Assembly (NCBI GenBank): GCA_027627225.1
Contig: CM051034.1
Span: 42,996,048-43,060,047, forward strand
Reading direction: 5' to 3'
DNA from: Congeria kusceri
Taxonomy: Eukaryota; Mollusca; Bivalvia; Myida; Dreissenidae
DNA length: 64,000 nucleotides
Positions 26,701 to 34,375 of this stretch are shown piece by piece (the first letter of the stretch is position 1; every line of letters starts with the position of its first letter). A model generated the notes under the pieces. That model ran no database searches and was not told the DNA's origin. It was given only the letters and a program-made list of their open reading frames with translations. A program made the translations under genes and the position numbers.

Positions 26701-28937
26701 ATTAATATTGTGAATTACCTTGATACGGAACTGAAACTTCAATTTAGTGGAAAATCCGAAAATATTAGTTTTGTACGCATTACTGATGATTTATCTAACG
26801 ATACTCGCCATAAAATACAACACGAAATACATAATTAATGCGTGTCGTGGGAAACGCGGGCTTAATGCATCTGGGCAAAGTGTCGTCCCGGATTAGCTTG
26901 TGCAGTCCGCACAGTCTAATCCAGGACGACACTTTCCGCATACAATGGATTCATGTTTAGAAGAGACTTTCTTGAAACAGAATATACCATAAAAGCGGAA
27001 GTGTCGTCCTGGATTAGCCTGTGCGGACTGCACAGGCTAATCCGGGACGAAACTTTACGCAGATGCATTATTTCTTTGTACTGAACTGGCGACCGGCCAG
27101 TGCTATACCTCACCTAGTTCCGGCAGTTGCAGAAGACTGCTTGAACTGCTGGCAGCCATGGTTGGTGCGTTGAGCGATATAGGCTGTTCATACACGCCTA
27201 AAAGAGACAATGGCACGCACATTGTACCGTTATTTATATCAATTGCGACGAGGCACTATATTATAGTATGTTTCCTGGGTAGAACCACTACTTGGTGTCT
27301 TTGAGAAAAACAGTCGCTTAAACAAATTCCTGCCGCTCATTGAGACACTTTTGCTTCCTGGCTAGAACCAGCAGTTAGAGTCTCTAAACAACACTCACAG
27401 TCCATGCATGAATCGCGCTCACGATCTCACCGACGTATGGGGGACAGCATATCCAGTACACTAATGCGACATGTAAATAACCGAGTAGCAGCGCTTTTCC
27501 TCTATATAAACTTAGTACCCTTAAAAAGGTACCTTCCTAATCCAATTTCCCAATTTTAAGAAAAAAAATCCCAAATATCTGGGAAACCGATCCTAAAAAG
27601 ATTCACTATATGTATTTAATTTTTCTTTTACCTCCTGGAAACACAAGTACAAGTGAACGAATTAATGAAAAAGCAGTTTTAGAAATTATTTATTGTTTTC
27701 TAATTCTTTTTGGCAGTCTTTGCAGAAAGTGATAAAATTCCCAATTTGGTTGAAAACGTGGCTAATTTTCCCAACTTGACTGGTACCGGTACCATTCCCA
27801 AAGTAGTGAGGAAAAACGCTCTTGAGCAGGATTAAAAACGCGTCATTTAAATCAATGTAAATTCACTGTATTCTTGACAATTATTGAATAAAGGAAATAA
27901 TATAAAACGTGTGAAATTCGGAGCTATCAAGCTGCCACACACTTAGCCCCGAATATTAAGACAGTGTGGTGTGTAAAAGGTGTAAAAGACACTCTCAATA
28001 TTATTATACGCCTATATTGATTTTAGAAGCTATAGAACGAATAAATCGTAATGTTTACTAGCATTTCCAACAAACTGAAAATAAAACTCATAGCGGTAAT
28101 GAAATTCTACATATCTATAATGAATTACGTATATTATGTTATTTTCTTTTATAAAAGGAATGTATGGTCTCTAAAGTCCTCTTATCAAAAACATATCTGA
28201 CATTTCAGCTCTGATAAAATGTAACCCACATATGCATGTACATGTATGACATTGGAAACAGAGACCGTAAACCATCAAATTGTTGGCAGGCGCGGCTACA
28301 GGATTTGGAATTCGAAGGGGCGGAAAATTCAGTACCTTCCAACCAATACATGTATAAATGATATATTTTGCAAACCAAGGGCAGTTTAATTGCACGGTAT
28401 CATAGTTATTGTTCTGTGCAACATAATATCATACGAAAGCTGTTAAACCTATATCATTCTTCCCTTATGACAATGTCTGAGTTAAAGTCAGGTTTTAAAA
28501 AATCGAATTTTTGACAATTTTACGGGTAGTATATATTCTATAGAAGAAACAATGACAAAGGGCCATAATTCTGCCAAAATTGGTCGCAGCCAAAATAATT
28601 TCCTTTACGATCATCTATCTATACACGTAAAGGTTCTTCAGCTGTGAAAGTTTCAGCGCAATCCGCAAAGCAGTTAAAGAGAAGTCGAGTCCACAGAATT
28701 TCGGGACGTACGTACGGACGGACGGACGGACAAGTGCAATGCTTAATGTGTCCCACTTGTGGGGGCATAAAAATAAAAGCATATGTACCCGTAATTTAGT
28801 ACGTACTGTACATACAATGTATTAAACAATTCGAAAGCAAACTTTAAATACGACATTAGCAATTATGAATGCTTACCCGACGCAAACCCCGTTTCGTTCG
28901 GAACAGGGGGCAGCGGCCTACTGACTCTTTTTGACAT
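1413..28937 (-). CDS. PARP14: PARP14-like protein mono-ADP-ribosyltransferase (27 coding exons, 1898 codons)
   Basis: Joining minus-strand exons gives one open frame of 5697 nt including the stop: 28937-28877, 27197-27114, 25058-24897, 24260-24040, 22756-22618, 22489-22395, 21680-21548, 21054-20815, 20525-19200, 18909-18629, 18356-18245, 17834-17521, 16350-16248, 15417-15251, 14169-13939, 13669-13448, 7422-7347, 7021-6905, 6370-6305, 6076-5897, 5381-5223, 5057-4846, 4443-4310, 3882-3617, 2729-2596, 2267-2093, 1699-1413. All introns are GT-AG and every junction keeps phase. Approximate domain order by residue: four RRM-like units 49-400, KH-like region 400-914, macrodomains 915-1090, 1091-1297 and 1323-1496, KH-like 1497-1611, WWE 1612-1700, ART 1701-1898. 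This is PARP14 architecture and close to the length of vertebrate PARP14. Known family members transfer single ADP-ribose units to proteins and act in innate immunity. Bivalves may carry several paralogues, so orthology to a single vertebrate gene is not proven. The ATG at 28937 is the first methionine of the first exon found; further 5' UTR exons are possible. Confidence 0.92.
1819..1955. mobile_element. hairpin MITE, copy 1 (short form)
   Basis: A near-perfect inverted repeat of 137 bp. It starts GAGGCGTGTCGTGGG and ends CCCACGACACGCCTC, and the two arms meet at CAGTCCGCACAGG. It lies inside the last intron of the PARP14-like gene (1700-2092). Related sequence occurs at 26838-27073, 40097-40360 and 48303-48522. 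There is no coding capacity, so this is a non-autonomous foldback element. Confidence 0.85.
3617..3882 (-). CDS. PARP14: PARP14-like exon 24: WWE domain
   Basis: This 266-nt exon encodes residues about 1612-1700. It has VVQWVFIKEHK near the start and a central INFKLVRREYTIDFDKMKEWD segment, typical of the WWE fold that precedes the ART domain in PARP14 and related enzymes. WWE domains in this family bind ADP-ribose-containing ligands or mediate protein contacts. The acceptor follows a polypyrimidine tract at about 3884. The donor is AACG|GTACAT at 3617, in phase with the catalytic exon at 2729. Confidence 0.85.
4310..5057 (-). CDS. PARP14: PARP14-like exons 22-23: KH-like linker before WWE
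   Basis: Exons 5057-4846 and 4443-4310 encode residues about 1497-1611. The first begins with a basic, serine-rich stretch (PTRRRSRSPVQ) followed by QVQLTIYSSNNGGIERAIKSI. The second reads IKQLEVQAANNHVNLTID then EEIVLVGLIGNV. The alternating strand-helix pattern matches the KH-like module that sits between the last macrodomain and WWE in PARP14. The assignment rests on position and pattern, not on a diagnostic motif. Confidence 0.7.
5223..7422 (-). CDS. PARP14: PARP14-like exons 17-21: linker and third macrodomain
   Basis: Exon 7422-7347 is a serine- and glycine-rich linker. Exons 7021-6905, 6370-6305, 6076-5897 and 5381-5223 encode residues about 1323-1496, a macrodomain with VVEGDITSERVDAIVASCN at its start and SISFPALGTNYG near its end. 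The usual VNAAN ligand loop reads VASCN, so the conserved first asparagine is absent. I infer an ADP-ribose reader rather than a hydrolase. The donor at 5897 (ACAA|GTACGC) was preferred to the nearby CAG|GTTTCA because only it keeps frame with exon 21. Confidence 0.85.
5401..5690 (+). repeat. molluscan-type non-coding repeat element (related to 25.2-26.5 kb)
   Basis: Lies in the intron between exons 21 and 20. It contains TTGTCACAAAACTCCGCTGAT, CACCAAAATATCC, GTTTATAAAATTTCATCACTC and GCGACACAAACATCC, followed by a run of GACGGACGGACG and a GAAAGTGGGTGC end. The same blocks recur in the larger element at 25236-26525 in the same orientation. No coding potential. Confidence 0.7.
7691..11363 (+). 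repeat. large repeat element with complementary ends and ~140-bp tandem units
   Basis: Starts ACAAGAGGGCCACAAGGCCC and has GCTCACCTGA at 7717-7726. Its reverse complement TCAGGTGAGC lies at 11349-11358, followed by TAAAA. From about 7826 to 9420 a unit of about 140-145 bp repeats in degenerate form, keyed by GTGACCTAGTTTTTGACCCC, TTTCGAACTCG, GAGATATCATTGGGACAAA and GTGTTCACAAGC. The right end carries GACGGACGACGGACGACGG. The middle part (about 9440-11150) is unrelated AT-rich sequence, probably a later insertion or diverged interior. The element sits in the largest intron of the PARP14-like gene. Confidence 0.7.
9441..11150. other. AT-rich intron stretch without recognisable genes
   Basis: Between the tandem units and the right end of the element at 7691-11363. 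It is AT-rich with short open frames only, none resembling a known protein. I see no exon signals that would be in phase with the surrounding PARP14-like exons, and the 7422 and 13448 exon ends join directly. Confidence 0.5.
11410..13330 (+). repeat. repeat element with ~140-bp tandem units and TATACCC/GGGTATA ends
   Basis: Begins AGAATTGTCACATGAGCGAC then GGATATACCC (11431-11440) and ends near GCGGGGGTATAATAAA at about 13315. Inside, a unit of about 140 bp repeats: GTGACCTTGACCCCA, CACCCCATATGCAATCCCAAG, GAGGTCTCGATATAAGGTAT, AAGTTTCATTAAAATATCTC, AAGTTATTGAGCGGAAAC. The right side has CAGACAGACCGACAAGCTCA. The array is non-coding and lies in intron 16 of the PARP14-like gene. Confidence 0.75.
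13448..15417 (-). CDS. PARP14: PARP14-like exons 14-16: second macrodomain
   Basis: Exons 15417-15251, 14169-13939 and 13669-13448 encode residues about 1091-1297. Exon 14 starts with a polar spacer (ESRPSSGRSRTRREHD) and then enters the fold at KLTVEVVKSALANEQ. Exon 15 continues with VDVIVNSASADLKL and GVYHVAVKHY. Exon 16 has ASIAFPAIGTGG, the glycine-rich phosphate loop. The VNSAS loop keeps the conserved asparagine at about residue 1152. Macrodomains bind ADP-ribose. In the PARP14 family this middle one is considered a reader. Confidence 0.88.
14313..15136 (+). repeat. repeat element, GAGCTGTC family
   Basis: Starts ACAAGAGCTGTCGGAAGAAAG and ends near CTTCGAAAAATAGAGCT. It contains one or two copies of the CTTGACCCCACCCACCCCATA unit and then two copies of a unit with AATTTCTAAGTGTAAAAAGGCC and GAATGAAATCCCTC. 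The same two unit types occur in the same order in 51357-53007. Lies in intron 14 of the PARP14-like gene. No coding content. Confidence 0.75.
16248..18356 (-). CDS. PARP14: PARP14-like exons 11-13: first macrodomain
   Basis: Exons 18356-18245, 17834-17521 and 16350-16248 encode residues about 915-1090. Motifs: VVGGDITELK, DVLVNAANRTL with the ligand asparagines at about 932 and 935, HRGGLA at about 940-945, and KTIAFPALCAGMF in exon 12. Exon 13 adds IHEIILCDISENTVKAF, the last strand and helix. This corresponds to PARP14 macrodomain 1, which in vertebrates has been reported to remove ADP-ribose from proteins. Here the HGGGLA-type loop has arginine in place of its first glycine. Confidence 0.9.
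18629..20525 (-). CDS. PARP14: PARP14-like exons 9-10: long KH-like region
   Basis: The 1326-nt exon 20525-19200 and exon 18909-18629 encode residues about 379-914. No single motif is diagnostic. The region alternates short strands and helices rich in E, K and V (for example SVFVQVAPYHRQLGL, EIENIESKKILLELEH and EEFQSKNAVYTDRF), as expected for the series of KH-like modules that PARP14 carries between its RRMs and macrodomains. The unusually large exon compared with its neighbours fits the large central exon seen in PARP14 genes. Domain borders cannot be set by eye. Confidence 0.8.
20815..22756 (-). CDS. PARP14: PARP14-like exons 5-8: RRM-like domains 2 to 4
   Basis: Exons 22756-22618, 22489-22395, 21680-21548 and 21054-20815 encode residues about 177-378. 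Three RRM-like folds follow one another: VTGFTDDVTDD with YYFENTHRSGGG, then LSFKNLPEDIGEEELCLFLE, then VVYQLPEGVTHDS with FYFENTKRSGGG. The FENxxRSGGG motif is typical of the N-terminal RRMs of PARP10 and PARP14. Its presence in two units suggests internal duplication. RRM folds usually bind nucleic acid or protein; no ligand can be named. Confidence 0.87.
21725..22180. repeat. tandem array of ~21-bp unit (TTAACTAACATTATTATGGCA)
   Basis: About twenty degenerate copies of a 21-bp unit, keyed by TTAACTAACATTATTATGGC, fill much of the intron between PARP14-like exons 6 and 7. Because 21 is a multiple of three, the array is open in several frames on both strands and gives artificial low-complexity peptides (MLVNAII-type on the minus strand). 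These are not genes. Confidence 0.85.
23550..23950 (+). repeat. short copy of the ACAAGAG...GAGCTAAAA repeat element
   Basis: Starts ACAAGAGGAACATAAGGCCC, has GCTCATCTGA near the left end, and ends GCTCACCATGAGCTAAAAA after GGACGGACAAAAAG. It contains about two and a half units of the ~140-bp repeat seen at 7.8-9.4 kb (GTGACCTAG, TTTCGAACTCGTCCGAGATA). Located in intron 4 of the PARP14-like gene. Confidence 0.75.
24040..28937 (-). CDS. PARP14: PARP14-like exons 1-4: N-terminus and RRM-like domain 1
   Basis: Exon 1 (28937-28877) supplies the start ATG and 20 codons beginning MSKRVSRPLPPVPNE, followed by a GTAAGC donor. Exon 2 (27197-27114) is a serine-rich linker. Exon 3 (25058-24897) encodes an RRM-like fold (TVQVKNLPDHYMSEEKLEMF, then VLLVGKNEAEVTFE). 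Exon 4 (24260-24040) completes it and adds an acidic, disordered tail (SDEQDDGSDDFEAVE). The start rests on the ATG being followed by a frame that stays in phase through all later exons. An upstream non-coding exon cannot be excluded. Confidence 0.8.
25236..26525 (+). repeat. repeat element with ATGCCCCCAC / GTGGGGGCAT ends
   Basis: The left end has GTGTCCGTAGGACAC then ATGCCCCCAC (25260-25269). The right end has GTGGGGGCAT (26512-26521), its exact reverse complement, preceded by GGACGGACGGAC. The interior is about five copies of a ~170-bp unit: GGGCCATAACTCCGCTGATG, CTGCACCAAAATACCCAGGTG, AAAGTTTCATCACTCTAGCA, CTTTTTGAGTTACACGCGAC. One unit is interrupted by the SINE at 25861-26130. In intron 2 of the PARP14-like gene. 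Confidence 0.8.
25861..26130 (+). mobile_element. tRNA-derived SINE
   Basis: The head has a pol III A box TGGCCTAGTGG at 25870-25880 and a B box GGTTCGAGTCC at 25914-25924, with tRNA-like spacing and a tRNA-like anticodon arm. It lacks a clean 3' acceptor stem and runs into about 190 bp of unrelated body (CTACCCAGCAGCTAGTTAAA, GGGGTGACACTATAATAAAC), so it is a SINE rather than a working tRNA gene. It splits one tandem unit of the surrounding element, so it inserted after that array formed. Confidence 0.82.
26838..27073. mobile_element. hairpin MITE, copy 2 (long form)
   Basis: Two palindromic blocks (GGATTAGCTTGTGCAGTCCGC and GGATTAGCCTGTGCGGACTG types) flank a unique spacer with TTTAGAAGAGACTTTCTTGAAA and ACCATAAAAGCGG. 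The left end is ATGCGTGTCGTGGGAAA. The right terminal arm is shorter and degenerate. It ends about 40 bp from the donor of PARP14-like exon 2 (27114), inside intron 2. Confidence 0.82.
28490..28770 (+). repeat. short molluscan repeat element (also at 50.8 kb)
   Basis: Contains GGGCCATAATTCTGCCAAAA, GGTCGCAGCC, AAGGTTCTTCAGCTGTG, CGAGTCCACAGAATTTCGGG, then ACGGACGGACGGAC and an end TTGTGGGGGCATAAA. The same blocks in the same order occur at 50783-51108. Located in intron 1 of the PARP14-like gene. Confidence 0.75.
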
Positions 28938-30566
28938 CGTTCAACGAAAATAACTCTCACCGTCACTGAGATCTAAAGCAAAAGAGGAAGTAAATTGCAA
29001 ATTCTTCGTAGCAAAGGTTTGCCGAGTATGACTAATGCACATCGAAGTTTTCCAGTGCGTGACATTATTAAATTACGTCCTTATTGAATACGTAGTTACA
29101 AATATCTAGAAATAATATATATTGATAATAATTATGAGTATTACACAAAAAGCTACATGGTTCATGAAAACACTTATGCTGTAAAAAGATAAAAATTGTG
29201 TAGTATAGATTCATTATTTACCGATTACATTTATGATATATAGCTGATAGACTAATTAATAAGACGTGCAACGAATTTAGTGTAACTTTTTATATAGGGC
29301 TAAACATTGCCCATATAAAAGTATCTTAATGTTTTCCCAGGGCTGCCCATATAAGAAGTATTCCCAGGGCTTACAATGAGAGCTAATATAGCCGAGTGTT
29401 CGAGAAAGAGGAAGCTCAGTTCACTAAGAGATCTATAATTAGATAGATCTTAGTTTAACTTGTCACATAAAAAAACGACATTACTGTATTATTATTCCTA
29501 CACAGAAACAATTCTATTACAGTAACCATTTCCGTATGTTTATTATGATTATTTTATCCTTCATTTAAGAAGCGACATCGAAAGTTGACAAATAGAAATA
29601 ATAATATTCTCCACATAAATACAACTTAAACAAACTAAAATTTAAATTCGATTAACTATATTATTAACGTGCATTAAACACCAACACTATACACACCATA
29701 CAGTACAATACATACATGTGTCATTATTTCTTCAATAACAACATTTTGTGGACCTCTAATTTCTAAATCAAAAGTAGCTTTTCCGAGCACTTTCGATTTC
29801 AAAGTATATCGTAATTGGTCGATCTTTTCCGTTTCTATTCGATGCCGGCGAAAGAGGCATTCCGGAGATAGTCGGTGTATCACGATTATTGAATGCTTGA
29901 AAAGTATACTCCCTTTATTCGGTTACTTCCCTTGTTTACAAAATTGCCACTGTTTGTACATAGGATGGATAACGTTGTTTTGCTACTTATAAGTTTCTAA
30001 TTTATAATTAAAATCGCGTGACGTAAGTATTCAAATATGTTATATTTAGGAAATTTAATTTATTATAGTTCGTGGATAATGTAACTTCGTGGATTTCATA
30101 TATTCTGAGCCAGGATGTAACATTGACCTACTTAACTATATTAAGTTATAAACTACACCGTTTAAACAAGTACTCGACCTGAACAAAAATTTAGGTATGT
30201 AAAATACCTAAAATTTGTGATATCGTATTAATGCCAACAATTTGATATCCCATATTCCATAAAATATTCCATATAAAACTACACAAGTTAGGTGGTCTGC
30301 ATTGTTGACATGTCGTTTTTGACAGCCTCGTTTTCTTTTCATATACATTTTAAGACCCAAAATATTTTATTGAATGTTGACTCATACCCTTAAGTAAAAT
30401 AAAAGTTTGGATTTGGAGATGAACCCCCAACATGTCAAACAGAAATAGTGTCTACTTCTTCTAAAGTTTTGCAACATGTCTTTAAATATGTAAAAACAAG
30501 CATAAACTAAAGGCAATAGTGTCCAACTATTTGTAGTTACAGAATAAACATTGTAGAAATATAATT
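28938..30566. other. 5' flank between PARP14-like and zinc-finger genes, no gene seen
   Basis: AT-rich sequence upstream of the PARP14-like start. It should contain the promoter and any 5' UTR exon of that gene. The region just before the ATG (CGTTCAACGAAAATAACTCT on the plus strand) is probably 5' UTR. No TATA box or initiator can be assigned with confidence, and no open frame looks coding. Confidence 0.4.
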
Positions 30567-33055
30567 CATGGCAAAATTCGAATTACGGAGACCTTGTACC
30601 ACGGAGACTTCGTGCAAGGAGATGTCGTACCACTATACTGGAGACTGCGTGCCACATATGAATATATTGGCGATCTGCTCAAATTGTGTTTATATGTTTA
30701 TAAAAGCCCTCTTTGTCCTGTAATAATGCGTGTTAAATAGTTGAAAGGTAACTTTACATAATTTATACTATTTATTACGATCTATACATTAGGCGACAAC
30801 AAATTGATCAGGTGTTCGTCGGTGTTCGTCGGATTTGCCGCACCTTAAAATCGTAAATCGAAAAAAAATACTTTAAATGAAGTTTTCATTAACGAGTCTC
30901 ATTTTATGTTAAACGCCGACTTCGTGGTGTCCCCTAATCATAACAAGCAATTGGTACTGATATAGACGTGAATAAGGCACTTTGCGGTGACTGGTTTATG
31001 TACAGAGCACATAATTTATGCCACAAACCTTTACACTCCAATAGCCAGTCTGGCACTTCTGCCATGTGTATTTCGACTCGGCAATTTCTATCATGTTTTA
31101 TCAAACTTGTGAAAACACAACGAGCTGTTTGTCAGCATTCATTGCCTAATTAAAGATTATTGCTAGCAAGCTCTCGTAATATCAGCAGACACAACAGTTA
31201 ATTAAAGGATTATCTTGTTGATAAAGGATGTGTGAAATTGGATTTCTGGGATATGTCAAATGGACTGATTATCGGGTATGTTTACATTTCGGACAGTTTT
31301 GACCAGCGGTTTGTCCTTGATTTCTTACTTCTAATATCCACAAGTTGTTTTTGACATGTACATTTTATAAATTCAACATATCTGTTTGGTGTACATTTTG
31401 TTCAGCTTTGGTATATTAAGGTACATTTAACAGGGCAAGCCAATTCATTATGTTAGTAATTAATTTCAATTTATTTATGGATATATTTTGTTAACATGTA
31501 GATATTTTCAGAGTGTATGTTTAAATAAAAAATAATTATCCAAGTTTACAGCAATGAACAATTAACAAAAATGTTAATATAACAATCTACATATACTAAT
31601 GTTTTTGTTAATGCCATAATGCAATTAATGTACAGCACATTGAAGTATAATTTTATAACAATTACAACAATAAGATATAACCATTCCCTGACATGATTTG
31701 TGTTGATTGTATGGCATTTCATATTCATATTATTAAACTGTTGGTAGTGAATGACTTGGTGTATCAAATATCTATTTTGATAATGACAGTTACCTTGTAT
31801 AAGGTCTACTTTCTTATAGTTAAGATATCGCTATTTAGTATTTACTGCTGGGTGTTAATTTAATAGCAGAATCACTATTGAAGACTTGTTGCACAAAACC
31901 CTTTGCAGGACATGGTCGAAGAAGAAATGGAGAAATTAGTTGCTTAGTTTATTACATATATATTGATTTTGACAACAATTTATGGACCAGAGCAGATGAA
32001 GAGGAAATTATTGACAAGATATCAAGTTATGATGACGTTTGGCAGTAATTTTTAATCACTATTGGCAAGATAGGATTTTTTTTAATTTTGCGCTTTTCGC
32101 TAGCCTCCGATTTTATCGAAAATGGAAAAAAAAATATTTTATTTTTATTTAGCTCGCTCGCTCCAATTATTTTTGGACAAATTCCGTAGAACAACTGATC
32201 AATTTGTTGTGGCCTTATACACAATAAATATGTCATATGTTTCAGGAAAAAATCATGTGAATAAAGTGTATATTATTTATTATGATACAAAACGAAAAAA
32301 GGATCAACATGTTCATACTTGAATATTTAAAATATAATTCTTTAATAAAATTATTTAAATGTTAAATAATAAACATGTTTATTATAACCTGTGCTTAATT
32401 ACTGTTGTTTTCAGACCTTATTGCAGGAGTTGCTCATTTATCGCAAAATTTCGCAATGATAACGTAATTATATGCAAGCAAATCTGTGTCTGTATATACA
32501 TAGGCATAAGCCTTAATATAATCTGTTATGTCTATTCTGTTCTGTATACTGTATGCATGGTGTGAATACATTCATAGAATATGAATGTGATTGCTATTAT
32601 CTGTCCATTCATTATAATATGAATTATGAATGTTACGTTTGATTTGTCCATGATGTAAATATTATTATGATTTTTGTTTTGTTAAGTATTGCATTAATAT
32701 GTTTATTATTATCATTTTCTAGAATAAACATGTATGGTTAAAACTTTCTAGAATAAACTTGTATTATGTTCCTAGTATGTTTGCAATTATCTGCCATTCG
32801 TTTCTGGATTAAACTTCTACCGTTATTTTCATTTCTACACCTATCATAAATCCACATGACTATGCACATCAATAACACCTCTATTATTAACTGCCTACTG
32901 TGTTATTAACATCTACTGTATACGTGTGAACATGTGTATATTGCCTATATATTTCAATATGTGGTACGAAGTCTCTAAGAGTGGTATGATATTGTGGTGG
33001 CAAGAGGTTGTAGTGGTACGAGATCTCCAACTTCGCAAAATTCATATTGAATCTG
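30567..33055. mobile_element. possible 2.5-kb element with diverged terminal inverted repeats
   Basis: The left end region (30575-30660) has AAATTCGAATTACGGAGACC, TTGTACCAC, GGAGACTTCGTGC and GTCGTACCAC. The right end region (32960-33050), read on the opposite strand, has TTTTGCGAAGTTGGAGATCT, CGTACCAC and AGAGACTTCGTACC. The paired ends suggest an old DNA transposon or foldback element. The interior is AT-rich, with only short frames and no recognisable transposase. Confidence 0.45.
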
Positions 33056-33900
33056 TTACTACTGGGAGATAGCCAGCCATACTTCCCATATTATGTAGAC
33101 CTTGAGTAAATCATGAGCTGGAAGTATTTACACCTATAAAACATTAATTTAACTTTCTCTTTTACATGAAACACACAATTGCTTGGCCTAAGCTGCATTG
33201 TCCTGGTCATCTTGACATGCACGCGCTGTATTTGGAGATGACGTAATATTTACGAACTTACATTGTGCTAGAATTGTTGTAACAAAAATGACGTAGTACT
33301 TGGGCTTTTGTGTTTGCTCAGCCATTTGTTTGAAATTTTCATGGATTTAAACATACTTTAGTAGAAAGTAAATGTATGTATTTTCTAGTACGAGTCAGTG
33401 GTTTTTCTTTTGTCTTTTGATATTTTTGTCAATTTATTATTTGACAATGTCTTACATCCACGCAAGTCAAGGATAACTGATTAATTGATTAAATAGATCT
33501 CTTTATGGGAAGATATGTTGGTGATATTGATTATAGATATGCTTAATTTAATTAAATATATATTTATCATGTGTGTGTGCTTGTTTATTTTGTGGCAGCT
33601 CATTTTCATCCTTCTTGAACTATTCTTTTTATGCAGACAGGTCATAATCATTATCATACCGAGCAACCAACGATTTCAATATGCAGACAGGTCATAATCA
33701 TTATCATACCGAGCAACCAACGATTTCAATAACTGTAGCATAAACAGAAAATTCTAACCGCAAATTACTATGTTGTTATTATGAGATATTTTTTCCACCC
33801 TTCAGCATAATGCAGACATGAGGTATATTTTGTGAAGGACAAATATGAAAATTTAATTTAGTAAAACTAAGCAAGATAATCAATACCTAAACTGAGTTTG
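33056..33900. other. upstream region of the zinc-finger gene
   Basis: AT-rich, no coding signal. It holds one exact 50-bp direct duplication (33631-33680 and 33681-33730, beginning ATGCAGACAGGTCATAATCA). A non-coding 5' exon of the zinc-finger gene could lie here or further left, because the first coding exon is preceded by an acceptor-like TTTCAG at about 34309. Confidence 0.4.
33631..33730. repeat. exact 50-bp tandem duplication
   Basis: Two adjacent copies of a 50-bp unit, 33631-33680 and 33681-33730, beginning ATGCAGACAGG and ending CGATTTCAAT, with no differences. Identity implies a recent duplication. Confidence 0.95.
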
Positions 33901-33921
33901 TCACAATATTTCACTTTTCCA

Positions 33922-34258
33922 AAACCCATGTATAAACCCTTATGAACATAATGGACACCCATGTATAAACCCTTATGAACATAATGGAAACCCATGTATA
34001 AACCCTTATGAACATAATGGAAACCCATGTATAAACCCTTATGAACATAATGGAAACCCATGTATAAACCCTTATGAACATAATGGAAACCCATGTATAA
34101 ACCCTTATGAACATAATGGAAACCCATGTATAAACCCTTATGAACATAATGGAAACCCATGTATAAACCCTTATGAACATAATGGAAACCCATGTATAAA
34201 CCCTTATGAACATGATGGAAACCCATGTATAAACCCTTATGAACATAATGGACACCTG
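33922..34258. repeat. ten-copy 33-bp minisatellite
   Basis: A 33-bp unit (AACCCATGTATAAACCCTTA then TGAACATAATGGA) repeats about ten times, almost without change. The exceptions are single-base differences in the first and last copies and a G in one late copy. As 33 is divisible by three, two minus-strand frames are open across the array (MGFHYVHKGLY and WVSIMFIRVYT units). It sits about 120 bp upstream of the zinc-finger start codon and about 50 bp from the predicted splice acceptor at 34309. Probably non-coding. Confidence 0.92.
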
Positions 34259-34375
34259 TTTCTGTATTACCTTGACATTTTAAATTAAATTATAATTAAT
34301 AATTTCAGGTAAATGTAAATACTGGCGAAGAAGAGAAAGATCTGTCAAACAGGACACTAGAACAGGAACTGAAAT

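Noticed and set aside
29395..29425. Interferon-response-like element (GAGAAAGAGGAAGC) upstream of the PARP14-like gene
   Set aside because: Only a loose match to IRF/ISRE consensus in AT-rich DNA, and its distance to the unknown transcription start cannot be judged.
33867..34255. Two overlapping 114-119-codon minus-strand frames made of 11-residue repeats
   Set aside because: They are the direct translation of the 33-bp minisatellite. The repeat period is a multiple of three, there is no codon-level constraint, and both frames are equally open.
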